64,000 nt of DNA from Christensenella sp. UBA4675 (lineage in GTDB: Bacteria; Bacillota; Clostridia; Christensenellales; Borkfalkiaceae). Below the pieces are notes generated by a model that had not been told where the DNA came from, did not search any database, and saw only the letters and a list, made by a program, of their open reading frames with translations. Of this stretch, positions 1 through 8,397 are shown one piece after another. Made by a program: the position numbers and the translations under genes. Position 1 is the first letter of the stretch. Each line of letters begins with the position of its first letter. Location of the stretch: positions 5,407-69,406 of the forward strand of contig DHLF01000012.1 of the NCBI GenBank assembly GCA_002405165.1. Reading direction: 5' to 3'.

Positions 1-30
1 AATTGCTATCCTTTTTACTCTTTTATATTT

Positions 31-68
31 AACAAAAAAAAATTGCTACCCAAAAGGATAGCAATTTT
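31..68 (-). terminator. Rho-independent terminator after tuf
   Basis: Read on the minus strand, arms AAAATTGCTA and TAGCAATTTT pair with one bulged base and a further GG/CC, and the hairpin is followed by a run of nine T. It lies just past the tuf stop, so it closes the rpsL-rpsG-fusA-tuf transcript. A second copy of the left arm (AATTGCTATCC, 1-11) could pair with the same right arm without a bulge. Confidence 0.8.
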
Positions 69-85
69 ATTTTTGTTATTCGAAA

Positions 86-1306
86 TTATTTAATGATTTT
101 CGTAACAACGCCCGAACCAACGGTTCTTCCGCCTTCACGAATAGCGAATCTTAAACCTTCTTCGATAGCAATGTAGGTGATAAGTTGAACGTCCATTTCA
201 ACGTTATCTCCGGGCATTACCATTTCTACGCCTTCGGGAAGTTTAATGGTTCCCGTAACGTCGGTGGTTCTGAAATAGAATTGGGGTCTGTAATTGTTAA
301 AGAATGCAGTGTGTCTTCCGCCTTCTTCTTTCTTTAATACGTATACTTGACCTTTGAATTCGGTATGAGGATGAACGGAACCGGGTTTAGCAAGAACTTG
401 TCCTCTTTCAATACCCTTTCTGTCGATACCACGAAGTAATGCTCCTACGTTATCGCCTGCTTGAGCTTCGTCAAGAGTTTTACGGAACATTTCAAGTCCT
501 GTAATAACGGTAGAAGTGATATTTTCGGAAAGACCAACGATTTCAACAGGGTCACCAACGTGAGCAACACCTCTTTCTACTCTACCGGTAGCAACGGTTC
601 CTCTTCCGGAAATCGTAAATACGTCTTCAACGGGAAGAAGGAAAGGCTTATCGTCTTCTCTCTTAGGAGTAGGAATATATTCGTCGATAGCGTCCATTAA
701 ATCAAGGATAGGTTTAACTTCGGGAGAAGCAAGAACTTCTGCGTCACTCTTGTCGCTGGAAGCAACTTCCAAAGCTTTAAGAGCAGAACCCTTAATGATA
801 GGAGTATCGTCTCCGGGGAAGTCGTATTGATTTAATAAATCTCTGATGTCCATTTCAACGAGTTCGAGAAGTTCGGGATCGTCAACTTGGTCGATTTTGT
901 TCATAAATACTACGATATAGGGAACGCCAACTTGTCTAGCAAGAAGAATGTGTTCTCTGGTTTGAGGCATGGGACCGTCGGTTGCGGCAACAACTAAGAT
1001 TGCTCCGTCCATTTGAGCGGCACCCGTAATCATGTTTTTAACGTAGTCTGCGTGTCCGGGACAGTCAACGTGAGCATAGTGTCTTTTATCGGTTTGATAC
1101 TCAACGTGAGCGGTGTTTATTGTTATACCTCTTGCTTTTTCTTCAGGAGCTTTGTCGATGTCTGCATAGTTCATCTTAGCAGCCTGACCTTTACGCGCCA
1201 TAACCATGGTGATTGCAGCGGTTAAAGTGGTTTTACCGTGGTCAACGTGTCCGATGGTACCAACGTTGATATGCGGTTTAGTTCTGTCAAATTTTGCCTT
1301 TGCCAT
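86..1306 (-). CDS. tuf: Translation elongation factor Tu
   Basis: EF-Tu is the GTPase that delivers aminoacyl-tRNA to the ribosomal A site in the cytoplasm. The 406-residue protein is of normal length. G1 GHVDHGKT (about 19-26), the switch region RGITI (about 59), G3 DCPGHADY (about 81) and G4 NKID (about 136) are all intact, followed by the two beta-barrel domains and a standard end (GSGVVTKIIK). A GGAGG Shine-Dalgarno lies 8 bases before the ATG. It is the last gene of the str operon, 112 nt after fusA, and is followed by a strong terminator. No second tuf copy is present in the window. Confidence 0.98.
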   Translation of the reverse strand: MAKAKFDRTKPHINVGTIGHVDHGKTTLTAAITMVMARKGQAAKMNYADIDKAPEEKARGITINTAHVEYQTDKRHYAHVDCPGHADYVKNMITGAAQMDGAILVVAATDGPMPQTREHILLARQVGVPYIVVFMNKIDQVDDPELLELVEMDIRDLLNQYDFPGDDTPIIKGSALKALEVASSDKSDAEVLASPEVKPILDLMDAIDEYIPTPKREDDKPFLLPVEDVFTISGRGTVATGRVERGVAHVGDPVEIVGLSENITSTVITGLEMFRKTLDEAQAGDNVGALLRGIDRKGIERGQVLAKPGSVHPHTEFKGQVYVLKKEEGGRHTAFFNNYRPQFYFRTTDVTGTIKLPEGVEMVMPGDNVEMDVQLITYIAIEEGLRFAIREGGRTVGSGVVTKIIK

Positions 1307-1418
1307 TTTTTGTTTCCTCCAAATCTTTTTTATGTGTTTTTTAAATTGTTTTTATATCATACCGTCGCCTAATCATGCTAGATAACGGCTTTATAAAACT
1401 TTTTGATTGTTATAGCTA

Positions 1419-3506
1419 TTAGTCTTCGTTTCTCTTAACGGCTCTTTCACCGATAATTTTTTCAGCGACTGACTTTGGAACTTCGCTATAATGGTCGAAC
1501 TGCATGGTGTAATTTCCTCTTCCTTGCGTTCTAGACCTTAAATCCGTAGCGTAACCGAACATTTCGGATAACGGTACCATAGCGTCTATAACCTTAGTTC
1601 CGTTTCTATCGTCCGTAGAGTTAATCGTTCCTCTTCTCGACGAAACGTTACCCATTAAGTCTCCGAAATAATCTTCGGGAGTAGTAATTTCAACCTTCAT
1701 AATGGGTTCCAAAAGCACAGGGTTCGCATCTTTAATACCGTTTTTAAACGCCATGCTTCCTGCAATTTTAAACGCCATTTCGGACGAGTCGACTTCGTGA
1801 TAACTTCCGTCGTAAACGGTAACCTTAAAGTCAACGACTTCGTATCCTGCAAGGAATCCGTTTTTAGCCGCTTCTTCGATACCTTTTCTAACGGGTTCGA
1901 TGTATTCCTTAGGAATACTTCCGCCGACGGTTTTATCTTCGAATTCAAATCCTTTACCGGGTTCAAGGGGTTCGAGAACGATTTTACAATGTCCGTATTG
2001 TCCTTTACCACCCGATTGACGTTTGTACATTCCTTCTGCGTTTACGGTCTTACGGAAAGTTTCTCTGTAAGCAACTTGCGGTTTACCAACCGTAGCTTCT
2101 ACCTTAAATTCACGAAGAAGTCTGTCAACGATAATATCTAGGTGCAATTCGCCCATACCTGCGATAATGGTTTGTCCCGTTTCGTGATCGGTCCACGTTT
2201 TGAACGAGGGGTCTTCTTCCGCAAGTTTAATTAAAGCCATAGTCATTTTTTCTTGACTTGCCTTGGTCTTGGGTTCGATTGCTACGTTAATAACCGGTTC
2301 GGGGAATTCCATCTTTTCCAAAATGATAGGATGGTTTTCGTCACACAACGTATCGCCTGTTCCCGTATCTTTTAATCCTACTATGGCGCATATATCGCCC
2401 GAATAAACTTCGTCGATTTCAGCCCTGGTGTTAGCGTGCATACGAACTAATCTTCCGATTCTTTCCTTTTTACCCTTAGAAGAGTTATAAACGTAAGAAC
2501 CTGCACATAATTTTCCTGAATAAACTCTGAAAAACGCAAGTTTTCCGATAAACGGGTCAACCGCAATTTTGAATGCGAGTCCCGCTAAAGGTTCGTCGTC
2601 GGAAGTCTTTCTTATTTCTTCTTCTCCCTTTTCATTTACGCCTACAACGTGGTCTACGTCGATAGGAGAAGGCAAATAATCTACTATTGCGTCAATTAAG
2701 TGTTGAACGCCTTTGTTTTTATAAGAAGAACCGCATAATACGGGAGTAAGCGTTCTTGCAATGGTCGCTTTTCTTAAAGCAACTTTCATTTCTTCTTGGG
2801 TAAGTTCTTCGCCCGCAAAGAATTTTTCCATTAACGCGTCGTCCTGTTCAGCGCAAACTTCCATAAGTTGTTGTCTGTATTCGGCAACTATATCTTTATA
2901 ATCGTCGGGAACGTCAATTATTTCCGTATCCTTTCCTAAATCGTCTTTATAAATGATAGCGTCGTTAGCTACTAAGTCGATAATTCCTTTGAAAGTATCT
3001 TCTTTTCCGATAGGTAAAGTAATCGGGATAGCGTGAGCGTGAAGTCTTTCGTTCATCATCTTTATAGCGTTAAAGTAATCTGCTCCGTTAATGTCCATTT
3101 TGTTGACGTAAGCAATTCTCGGAACTTTGTACTTGTCCGCTTGACGCCAAACGGTTTCGGATTGAGGTTCAACACCGCCCTTTGCGCAGAAAGTCGCAAC
3201 GGCGCCGTCCAAAACTCTTAAACAACGTTCAACTTCTACGGTGAAGTCAACGTGTCCGGGAGTGTCGATTATGTTGATTGCGTTTCCTTTCCAATAACAA
3301 GTGGTCGCCGCGCTGGTAATGGTTATACCACGTTCTTGTTCTTGTACCATCCAGTCCATAGTAGCGGCTCCGTCGTGTACTTCGCCGATTTTATGAGTTT
3401 TTCCCGTATAGAACAAAATACGTTCCGTAGTAGTGGTTTTACCCGCGTCTATGTGAGCCATAATACCGATGTTTCTGGTATGGGCCAAATCGTATTCTCT
3501 AGGCAT
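1419..3506 (-). CDS. fusA: Translation elongation factor G
   Basis: EF-G is the GTPase that drives tRNA-mRNA translocation and, with RRF, ribosome recycling. The 695-residue protein has the expected G motifs near the N-terminus: AHIDAGKTT (about 17-25), RGITITSAA (about 59), DTPGHVDFT (about 81) and NKMD (about 135). Domains II-V follow without gaps (for example GMGELHLDI and the domain IV stretch QSGGKGQYGH). Length and motifs fit a canonical EF-G rather than a TetM-like protection protein. It follows rpsG by 15 nt with an AAGGAG ribosome binding site, so the two genes are cotranscribed. Confidence 0.98.
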   Translation of the reverse strand: MPREYDLAHTRNIGIMAHIDAGKTTTTERILFYTGKTHKIGEVHDGAATMDWMVQEQERGITITSAATTCYWKGNAINIIDTPGHVDFTVEVERCLRVLDGAVATFCAKGGVEPQSETVWRQADKYKVPRIAYVNKMDINGADYFNAIKMMNERLHAHAIPITLPIGKEDTFKGIIDLVANDAIIYKDDLGKDTEIIDVPDDYKDIVAEYRQQLMEVCAEQDDALMEKFFAGEELTQEEMKVALRKATIARTLTPVLCGSSYKNKGVQHLIDAIVDYLPSPIDVDHVVGVNEKGEEEIRKTSDDEPLAGLAFKIAVDPFIGKLAFFRVYSGKLCAGSYVYNSSKGKKERIGRLVRMHANTRAEIDEVYSGDICAIVGLKDTGTGDTLCDENHPIILEKMEFPEPVINVAIEPKTKASQEKMTMALIKLAEEDPSFKTWTDHETGQTIIAGMGELHLDIIVDRLLREFKVEATVGKPQVAYRETFRKTVNAEGMYKRQSGGKGQYGHCKIVLEPLEPGKGFEFEDKTVGGSIPKEYIEPVRKGIEEAAKNGFLAGYEVVDFKVTVYDGSYHEVDSSEMAFKIAGSMAFKNGIKDANPVLLEPIMKVEITTPEDYFGDLMGNVSSRRGTINSTDDRNGTKVIDAMVPLSEMFGYATDLRSRTQGRGNYTMQFDHYSEVPKSVAEKIIGERAVKRNED

Positions 3507-3521
3507 AGTTTTCTCCTTAAA

Positions 3522-3992
3522 TTACCAACGATAATGCGCGAATGCTTTGTTAGCTTCTGCCATTCTGTGCGTGTCGTCTTTCTTCTTTACTGCTCCGCCC
3601 GTTCCGTTGGAAGCATCCATAAGTTCGCCTGCGATACGCGCGTCCATAGTCTTTTCGGATCTCTTTCTCGCGCTGTCTACAAGCCAACGTATAGCAAGCG
3701 TTTGTCTTCTTTCAGGTCTTATTTCGATAGGAACTTGATAGTTCGAACCGCCTACACGTCTTGCCTTAACTTCTAACATAGGCATAGCGTTTTGAATAGC
3801 TTGATTGAAAACTTCTTGCGGTTCTTGACCTGTTTTTTCTTTAATAATATCGAAAGCGCCGTAAACTAAACCTTGCGCAATACCCTTTTTGCCGTCTAGC
3901 ATTACTTGGTTAATGAACTTGGTTATTACTTTGCTTCCGTATTTAGCGTCCGGTAAAACGTCTCTTTTAGGAACCGAACCTCTTCTTGGCAT
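3522..3992 (-). CDS. rpsG: Ribosomal protein S7
   Basis: S7 is a primary binding protein of the 3' major domain of 16S rRNA and organises the head of the small subunit. The 156-residue protein starts MPRRGSVPKRDVLPD and contains the conserved RVGGSNYQVP and RWLVDSARKR stretches; length is typical. The ribosome binding site is AAGGAGG. It follows rpsL after an unusually long, GC-richer gap of 160 nt with RNA-like secondary structure, which may be a regulatory site (S7 controls its own operon from the rpsL-rpsG gap in Escherichia coli). Confidence 0.98.
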   Translation of the reverse strand: MPRRGSVPKRDVLPDAKYGSKVITKFINQVMLDGKKGIAQGLVYGAFDIIKEKTGQEPQEVFNQAIQNAMPMLEVKARRVGGSNYQVPIEIRPERRQTLAIRWLVDSARKRSEKTMDARIAGELMDASNGTGGAVKKKDDTHRMAEANKAFAHYRW

Positions 3993-4015
3993 AATAATTT
4001 CCTCCTTTAAATAGT

Positions 4016-4116
4016 GGGGTAAACCCCGAAAAAAGTACAGCTATCGCCCTAACCGCTACTTTGCGTGGACGAACCTTCTACCGCCTTAGCGATATACTGC
4101 CTACAATATCGGGTAG
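4016..4116 (-). promoter_or_regulatory. Structured rpsL-rpsG intercistronic RNA
   Basis: In minus-strand RNA, CUACC (4116-4112) pairs with GGUAG (4082-4078), enclosing CGAUAU (4111-4106) paired with AUAUCG (4095-4090). A competing pairing joins UAUCGC (4094-4089) to GCGAUA (4047-4042), so the two folds exclude each other. A GGGG-UUUA-CCCC hairpin (4027-4016) sits just before the rpsG ribosome binding site. The layout recalls the S7-binding translational operator of enterobacteria, but I have not matched it to a known family. Confidence 0.5.
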
Positions 4117-4152
4117 CTGATATTCCGATATTCAGGTAAAATGTTGTCCTAA

Positions 4153-4524
4153 TTATTTAGGTCTTTTTGCGCCGTATTTACTTCTTGCTTGCTTACGTTT
4201 TGCAACGCCCGCAGTATCCAAAGTTCCACGAATTACGTGATATCTGACGCCGGGAAGGTCTCTTACCCTTCCGCCACGAATAAGTACCGAGCTATGTTCT
4301 TGAAGATTGTGTCCTTCTCCCGGAATATAAACGATACCTTCTTGTTTATTCGTCAAACGAACTCTTGCAATTTTACGCAATGCAGAGTTAGGCTTTTTAG
4401 GAGAAGTCGTGGTAACGATTAAGCAAACGCCTCTCTTTTGAGGGCAATGACCCATAATAGGGGTTTTGCACTTTTCCTGCGCCGTTTTTCTACCTTGCTT
4501 AATGAGCTGATTGATAGTTGGCAT
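4153..4524 (-). CDS. rpsL: Ribosomal protein S12
   Basis: S12 lies at the decoding centre of the small subunit and affects accuracy. The 123-residue protein has the standard motifs: PTINQLIKQGRK at the start, TTSPKKPNSALRK (about 40-52), with the lysine linked to streptomycin sensitivity intact, and GGRVRDLPGVRYH (about 84-96). It is the first gene of the rpsL-rpsG-fusA-tuf unit, with its own promoter and a structured leader upstream. The ribosome binding site is AAGGAGG. The L7Ae-like gene often found between rpoC and rpsL in Firmicutes is absent. Confidence 0.98.
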   Translation of the reverse strand: MPTINQLIKQGRKTAQEKCKTPIMGHCPQKRGVCLIVTTTSPKKPNSALRKIARVRLTNKQEGIVYIPGEGHNLQEHSSVLIRGGRVRDLPGVRYHVIRGTLDTAGVAKRKQARSKYGAKRPK

Positions 4525-4558
4525 GTGTTTCCTCCTTGTGTTTTATCGAAATATCTAT

Positions 4559-4628
4559 ACGGTTACCCGTTAAAGAAAGCTTTTTTACAAGCGTTTTTGC
4601 GATTTTTCAACCAAAAAACCGCAAAAAC
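4559..4628 (-). promoter_or_regulatory. Hairpins in the rpsL leader
   Basis: In minus-strand RNA, GUUUUUGCG (4628-4620) pairs with CGCAAAAAC (4601-4593), extended inward by a G-U and five U-A pairs around a six-base loop. A second hairpin, ACGG-GUAA-CCGU (4570-4559), has a GNRA tetraloop. Both lie between the rpsL promoter and its ribosome binding site. No U-run follows the long stem, so it is not a plain terminator; a ribosomal-protein leader is possible. Confidence 0.45.
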
Positions 4629-4647
4629 TCATTTTAAATATAAATGT

Positions 4648-4676
4648 ATTTTAACATTTTTAAAAAAGTAAGTCAA
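4648..4676 (-). promoter_or_regulatory. Sigma-A promoter of rpsL operon
   Basis: TTGACT, a 17-bp spacer and TAAAAT on the minus strand, in the rpoC-rpsL gap. It gives rpsL-rpsG-fusA-tuf a promoter independent of rpoBC, with a leader of about 115 nt. Confidence 0.8.
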
Positions 4677-4693
4677 TCGTTTTTAGACAATTT

Positions 4694-7600
4694 TTAGATA
4701 ATGTCTAACTCGTCCTCATCGTCGGGAGTGTAGTTGTTTGCAAACATTTCCGCAGAAGACATACCTACCGTTTTAGGAGTAAGATTTTTGTACTCTTTTG
4801 CGCCCGTTCCCGCAGGAATAAGCTTTCCTAAAATGATATTTTCCTTTAAACCGATAAGCGGGTCGATTTTGCTCTTGATAGCGGCTTCCGTAAGAACTTT
4901 TTCGGTTTCTTGGAAGGACGCCGCCGACAAGAAAGATTCCGTTGCGAGCGACGCTTTGGTAATTCCTTGAAGCGTTCTCTTAGCCGTTGCGGGTCTTCCG
5001 CCGTTTTCAACTACTTTTCCGTTTATGTCTTCGTATCTGGTAATATCTACTAACTCGCCGGGAAGCATATTAGTATCTCCGCAGTTTTCGATTTTTACTT
5101 TTCTTAACATTTGGCGAACGATTACTTCTACGTGTTTATCGTTAATGTCAACGCCTTGTCCGCGGTATACGGATTGAACTTCTTTAAGGATATAGTCTTG
5201 AACGCCTTTTACGCCCTTAGTCTTTAATATATCTTTCGGATATACCGAGCCTTCGGTTAATATCGTACCGGGTTCGACTTCTTCTCCGTCAACGACTTTA
5301 AGTTGCGCACTGAACGGGATAACGTATTCTTTGCTTGTGTTGTCGCTTGCCACGATTCTTACAACTCTCGCGCCGTTCTTTTCCGCTACGGAAACGATAC
5401 CGCTGACTTCGCATACGATTGCCTTTCCTTTCGGATTTCTACATTCGAATAATTCTTCTATTCTCGGTAAACCTTGAGTAATATCACCCGTCGACGCGAT
5501 ACCGCCCGTGTGGAACGTTCTCATGGTCAACTGCGTACCGGGTTCGCCTATGGATTGAGCCGCTATAATACCTACGGATTCGCCTTTGGATACTACGGTC
5601 ATTCTGCTCATATCTCTACCGTAACACTTCGTGCAGACGCCGTTAGAAGTCTTACAAGAGAATACGCTTCTGATTAAAACTTGTTCGATTCCCGCTTTTT
5701 CGATAGCCTTTGCTTGTTTTTCGGTTATCATGCTGTCTGCGGGAGCAAGAACTTCGCCCGTTGCGGGGTCTACTACGTCGTTAATGGTAAATCTACCGTT
5801 AATTCTGTCCGCCAAAGTTTCAATCGGTTTTTCGCCGTCTTTGTTTCTTATTGCGGAAACTAGCATTCCTTTTCTATCTCCGCAGTCGTCTTCTCTTACG
5901 ATTACTACTTGTGCAACGTCAACCAAACGTCTGGTTAAGTAACCCGAGTCTGCCGTCTTTAACGCGGTATCCGCCAAACCTTTTCTTCCGCCGTGTGAAG
6001 AAATAAAGTATTCCAAAACCGAAAGTCCTTCGCGGAAACACGATTTAACGGGGACTTCTATAACTTTACCTTGCGGGTTGGTCATTAGTCCACGCATACC
6101 TTCTAGTTGTTTAATTTGGTCGATACTACCACGCGCGCCCGAATCCGCCATCATCCAAATAGGATTGAATTTCTTTTGGCTCGTTTTAAGAATTTGCTCT
6201 ATGTCGATAGTAGCTTTCGTCCATACGTCAACGGTAGCTCTGTACCTTTCGTCGTTGGTCATCAAGCCCCTGCCGTATTGTTTTGCGATTTTATGAACGT
6301 CGTCCGTTGCTTGCGCGATAACTTCGTCCTTTTTAGCGGGAACGTACATATCGAATACGCTAGTGGTAAGCGAACCGATGGTAGAATACTTATAGCCGAG
6401 CGATTTAATGCTGTCTAGCGTATTTGCCGCACAAACAGCACCGCCTTGCTTAAAGCAAGCGTCGACGATTTTCTTTAATTCGCCTTTCTTGATAAGCGTA
6501 TCCGTCTTGAATTGGAACGCTTTATCGTTTAAATACGGTCTTTCTTTTTCTTCTTCCGTATCGAACGTATCCGACTTAAAGTTATAATTTACGTCTTGGG
6601 GAATTGCGTTGTTAAAAATAATTCTACCTACGGTAGTTTTAATTCTTCCCGTCTTTTCTTCCCCGTCTATAACGAGTTTTCTTCTAACGTAAACTTCGTC
6701 TTGCAACGTAACTTGTTTAGTTTGATAAGATATTAAAGCTTCGTCTTCGGAGGCGAACATTTGTCCGCGATAAATATAAGTTTCGCCGTTTTCGGTGTAT
6801 TCTTTTCCGATTTCGTGCTTTTTGATAGTTAAATAATAACAACCTAAAACCATATCCTGAGAAGGACTCATAACGGGCATACCGTCGGATAGTTTTAAAA
6901 TGTTGTTAGACGCAAGCATTAAAAATCTTGCTTCCGCTTGCGCTTCTATAGAAAGCGGAACGTGTACTGCCATTTGGTCGCCGTCGAAGTCCGCGTTGAA
7001 CGCCGCGCATACTAACGGGTGAAGTTGAATTGCTCTACCTTCTATTAAAACGGGTTCGAAAGCTTGAATCGACAACCTGTGAAGCGTAGGAGCTCTGTTT
7101 AGTAATACGGGGTGGTCTTTAATTACTTCCGACAAAATATCCCATACTACGGGGTTTAATCTTTCAACCGCGTGGCGAGCCGCTTTTACGGTATGACATT
7201 CTTTCATATCGACGAGTCTTTTCATAACGAAAGGCTTGAATAATTCAATTGCCATTTCCTTAGGAAGTCCGCATTGATATAACTTTAATTCCGGTCCTAC
7301 AACGATAACCGAACGTCCCGAGTAGTCGACACGTTTTCCGAGTAGGTTTTGACGGAAACGACCTTGTTTTCCCCTGAGCATTGCCGACAAAGATTTTAAT
7401 TCTCTGTTGCCTGCGCCCGTAACCGCTTTACCGCGTTTACCGTTGTCGATTAAAGCGTCTACCGCTTCTTGGAGCATTCTCTTTTCGTTTCTTATAATCA
7501 TATCGGGCGAACCTAAACTCATCAACTTTTTAAGTCTGTTGTTTCTGTTTATTACCCTTCTGTACAAGTCGTTTAAGTCGCTGGTCGCGTATCTTCCGCC

Positions 7601-8374
7601 GTCTAACGGAACCATAGGACGAAGTTCGGGCGGAATTACGGGAAGTACGTCTAAAACCATCCATTCGGGACGATTTCCGCTCTTTTTGAAAGATTCGACT
7701 ATTTCAAGACGTTTAACCGCCTTTTCTTTCTTCGCACTCGTTGCAGGCGTGGAGTCGATTGTCTTTCTTATTTCTTCGCATTCTTTATCTAAATCTATGG
7801 ACATTAAAAGCTCTTTAATAGCTTCCGCGCCCATTCCTACCCTTAAAGTACAAGGGATAGGATTGCCGTTTTCGTCCTTTTTATCTCTAAATTCTTCTAA
7901 TTTTTGTTGATATTCCGTTATCGTTATTATTTTTTTGTATTCTAAATCGGTATTGCCGGGGTCGAGTACGATATAGTTTACTAAGTAGATAATTTGTTCT
8001 AATTGCTTAGAATTCATATCTAACATTAGACCTATTTTAGAAGGATTACCCCTAAAATACCAATAGTGAGAAACAGGGGCAGCTAATTCGATAGTACCCA
8101 TTCTTTCTCTTCTTACCTTGCTTTGTACGATATCTACTCCGCACTTTTCGCAAGTCATTCCTTTATAACGTACTTTTTTGTATTTTCCGCAATGACATTC
8201 CCAATCTCTCGTAGGTCCGAAAATCTTTTCGCAAAAAAGACCGTCTCTTTCGGGTTTTTGCGTTCTGTAATTTATGGTTTCGGGCTTAGTTACTTCTCCG
8301 TGCGACCAACTTCTGATTTTTTCAGGGGAAGCTATTCCTATTTGTATAGATTCAAAATTGTGTAATTCAAACAT
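4694..8374 (-). CDS. rpoC: RNA polymerase subunit beta'
   Basis: Largest catalytic subunit of RNA polymerase. The 1226-residue protein has the N-terminal zinc-binding cysteines (CHCGKYKK and CEKCG, about 60-78), the active-site NADFDGDQMAVHVP (about 456) whose three aspartates hold the catalytic magnesium, the bridge helix and trigger-loop region (about 780-960, with ARGSIDQIKQLEGMRGLM and QSIGEPGTQLTMRTFHTGG), and the second zinc site CKTSNGVCTKCYG (about 870). Length is close to other Firmicutes. It begins 23 nt after rpoB, so the two are cotranscribed, and ends in a short acidic tail (PDDEDELDII). Confidence 0.98.
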   Translation of the reverse strand: MFELHNFESIQIGIASPEKIRSWSHGEVTKPETINYRTQKPERDGLFCEKIFGPTRDWECHCGKYKKVRYKGMTCEKCGVDIVQSKVRRERMGTIELAAPVSHYWYFRGNPSKIGLMLDMNSKQLEQIIYLVNYIVLDPGNTDLEYKKIITITEYQQKLEEFRDKKDENGNPIPCTLRVGMGAEAIKELLMSIDLDKECEEIRKTIDSTPATSAKKEKAVKRLEIVESFKKSGNRPEWMVLDVLPVIPPELRPMVPLDGGRYATSDLNDLYRRVINRNNRLKKLMSLGSPDMIIRNEKRMLQEAVDALIDNGKRGKAVTGAGNRELKSLSAMLRGKQGRFRQNLLGKRVDYSGRSVIVVGPELKLYQCGLPKEMAIELFKPFVMKRLVDMKECHTVKAARHAVERLNPVVWDILSEVIKDHPVLLNRAPTLHRLSIQAFEPVLIEGRAIQLHPLVCAAFNADFDGDQMAVHVPLSIEAQAEARFLMLASNNILKLSDGMPVMSPSQDMVLGCYYLTIKKHEIGKEYTENGETYIYRGQMFASEDEALISYQTKQVTLQDEVYVRRKLVIDGEEKTGRIKTTVGRIIFNNAIPQDVNYNFKSDTFDTEEEKERPYLNDKAFQFKTDTLIKKGELKKIVDACFKQGGAVCAANTLDSIKSLGYKYSTIGSLTTSVFDMYVPAKKDEVIAQATDDVHKIAKQYGRGLMTNDERYRATVDVWTKATIDIEQILKTSQKKFNPIWMMADSGARGSIDQIKQLEGMRGLMTNPQGKVIEVPVKSCFREGLSVLEYFISSHGGRKGLADTALKTADSGYLTRRLVDVAQVVIVREDDCGDRKGMLVSAIRNKDGEKPIETLADRINGRFTINDVVDPATGEVLAPADSMITEKQAKAIEKAGIEQVLIRSVFSCKTSNGVCTKCYGRDMSRMTVVSKGESVGIIAAQSIGEPGTQLTMRTFHTGGIASTGDITQGLPRIEELFECRNPKGKAIVCEVSGIVSVAEKNGARVVRIVASDNTSKEYVIPFSAQLKVVDGEEVEPGTILTEGSVYPKDILKTKGVKGVQDYILKEVQSVYRGQGVDINDKHVEVIVRQMLRKVKIENCGDTNMLPGELVDITRYEDINGKVVENGGRPATAKRTLQGITKASLATESFLSAASFQETEKVLTEAAIKSKIDPLIGLKENIILGKLIPAGTGAKEYKNLTPKTVGMSSAEMFANNYTPDDEDELDII

Positions 8375-8397
8375 ATTATTATATAATTCCCCCTTTA

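Noticed and set aside
1307..1418. A separate promoter in front of tuf
   Set aside because: TATAAA and TATGAT strings occur in the fusA-tuf gap, but the -35 positions are poor.
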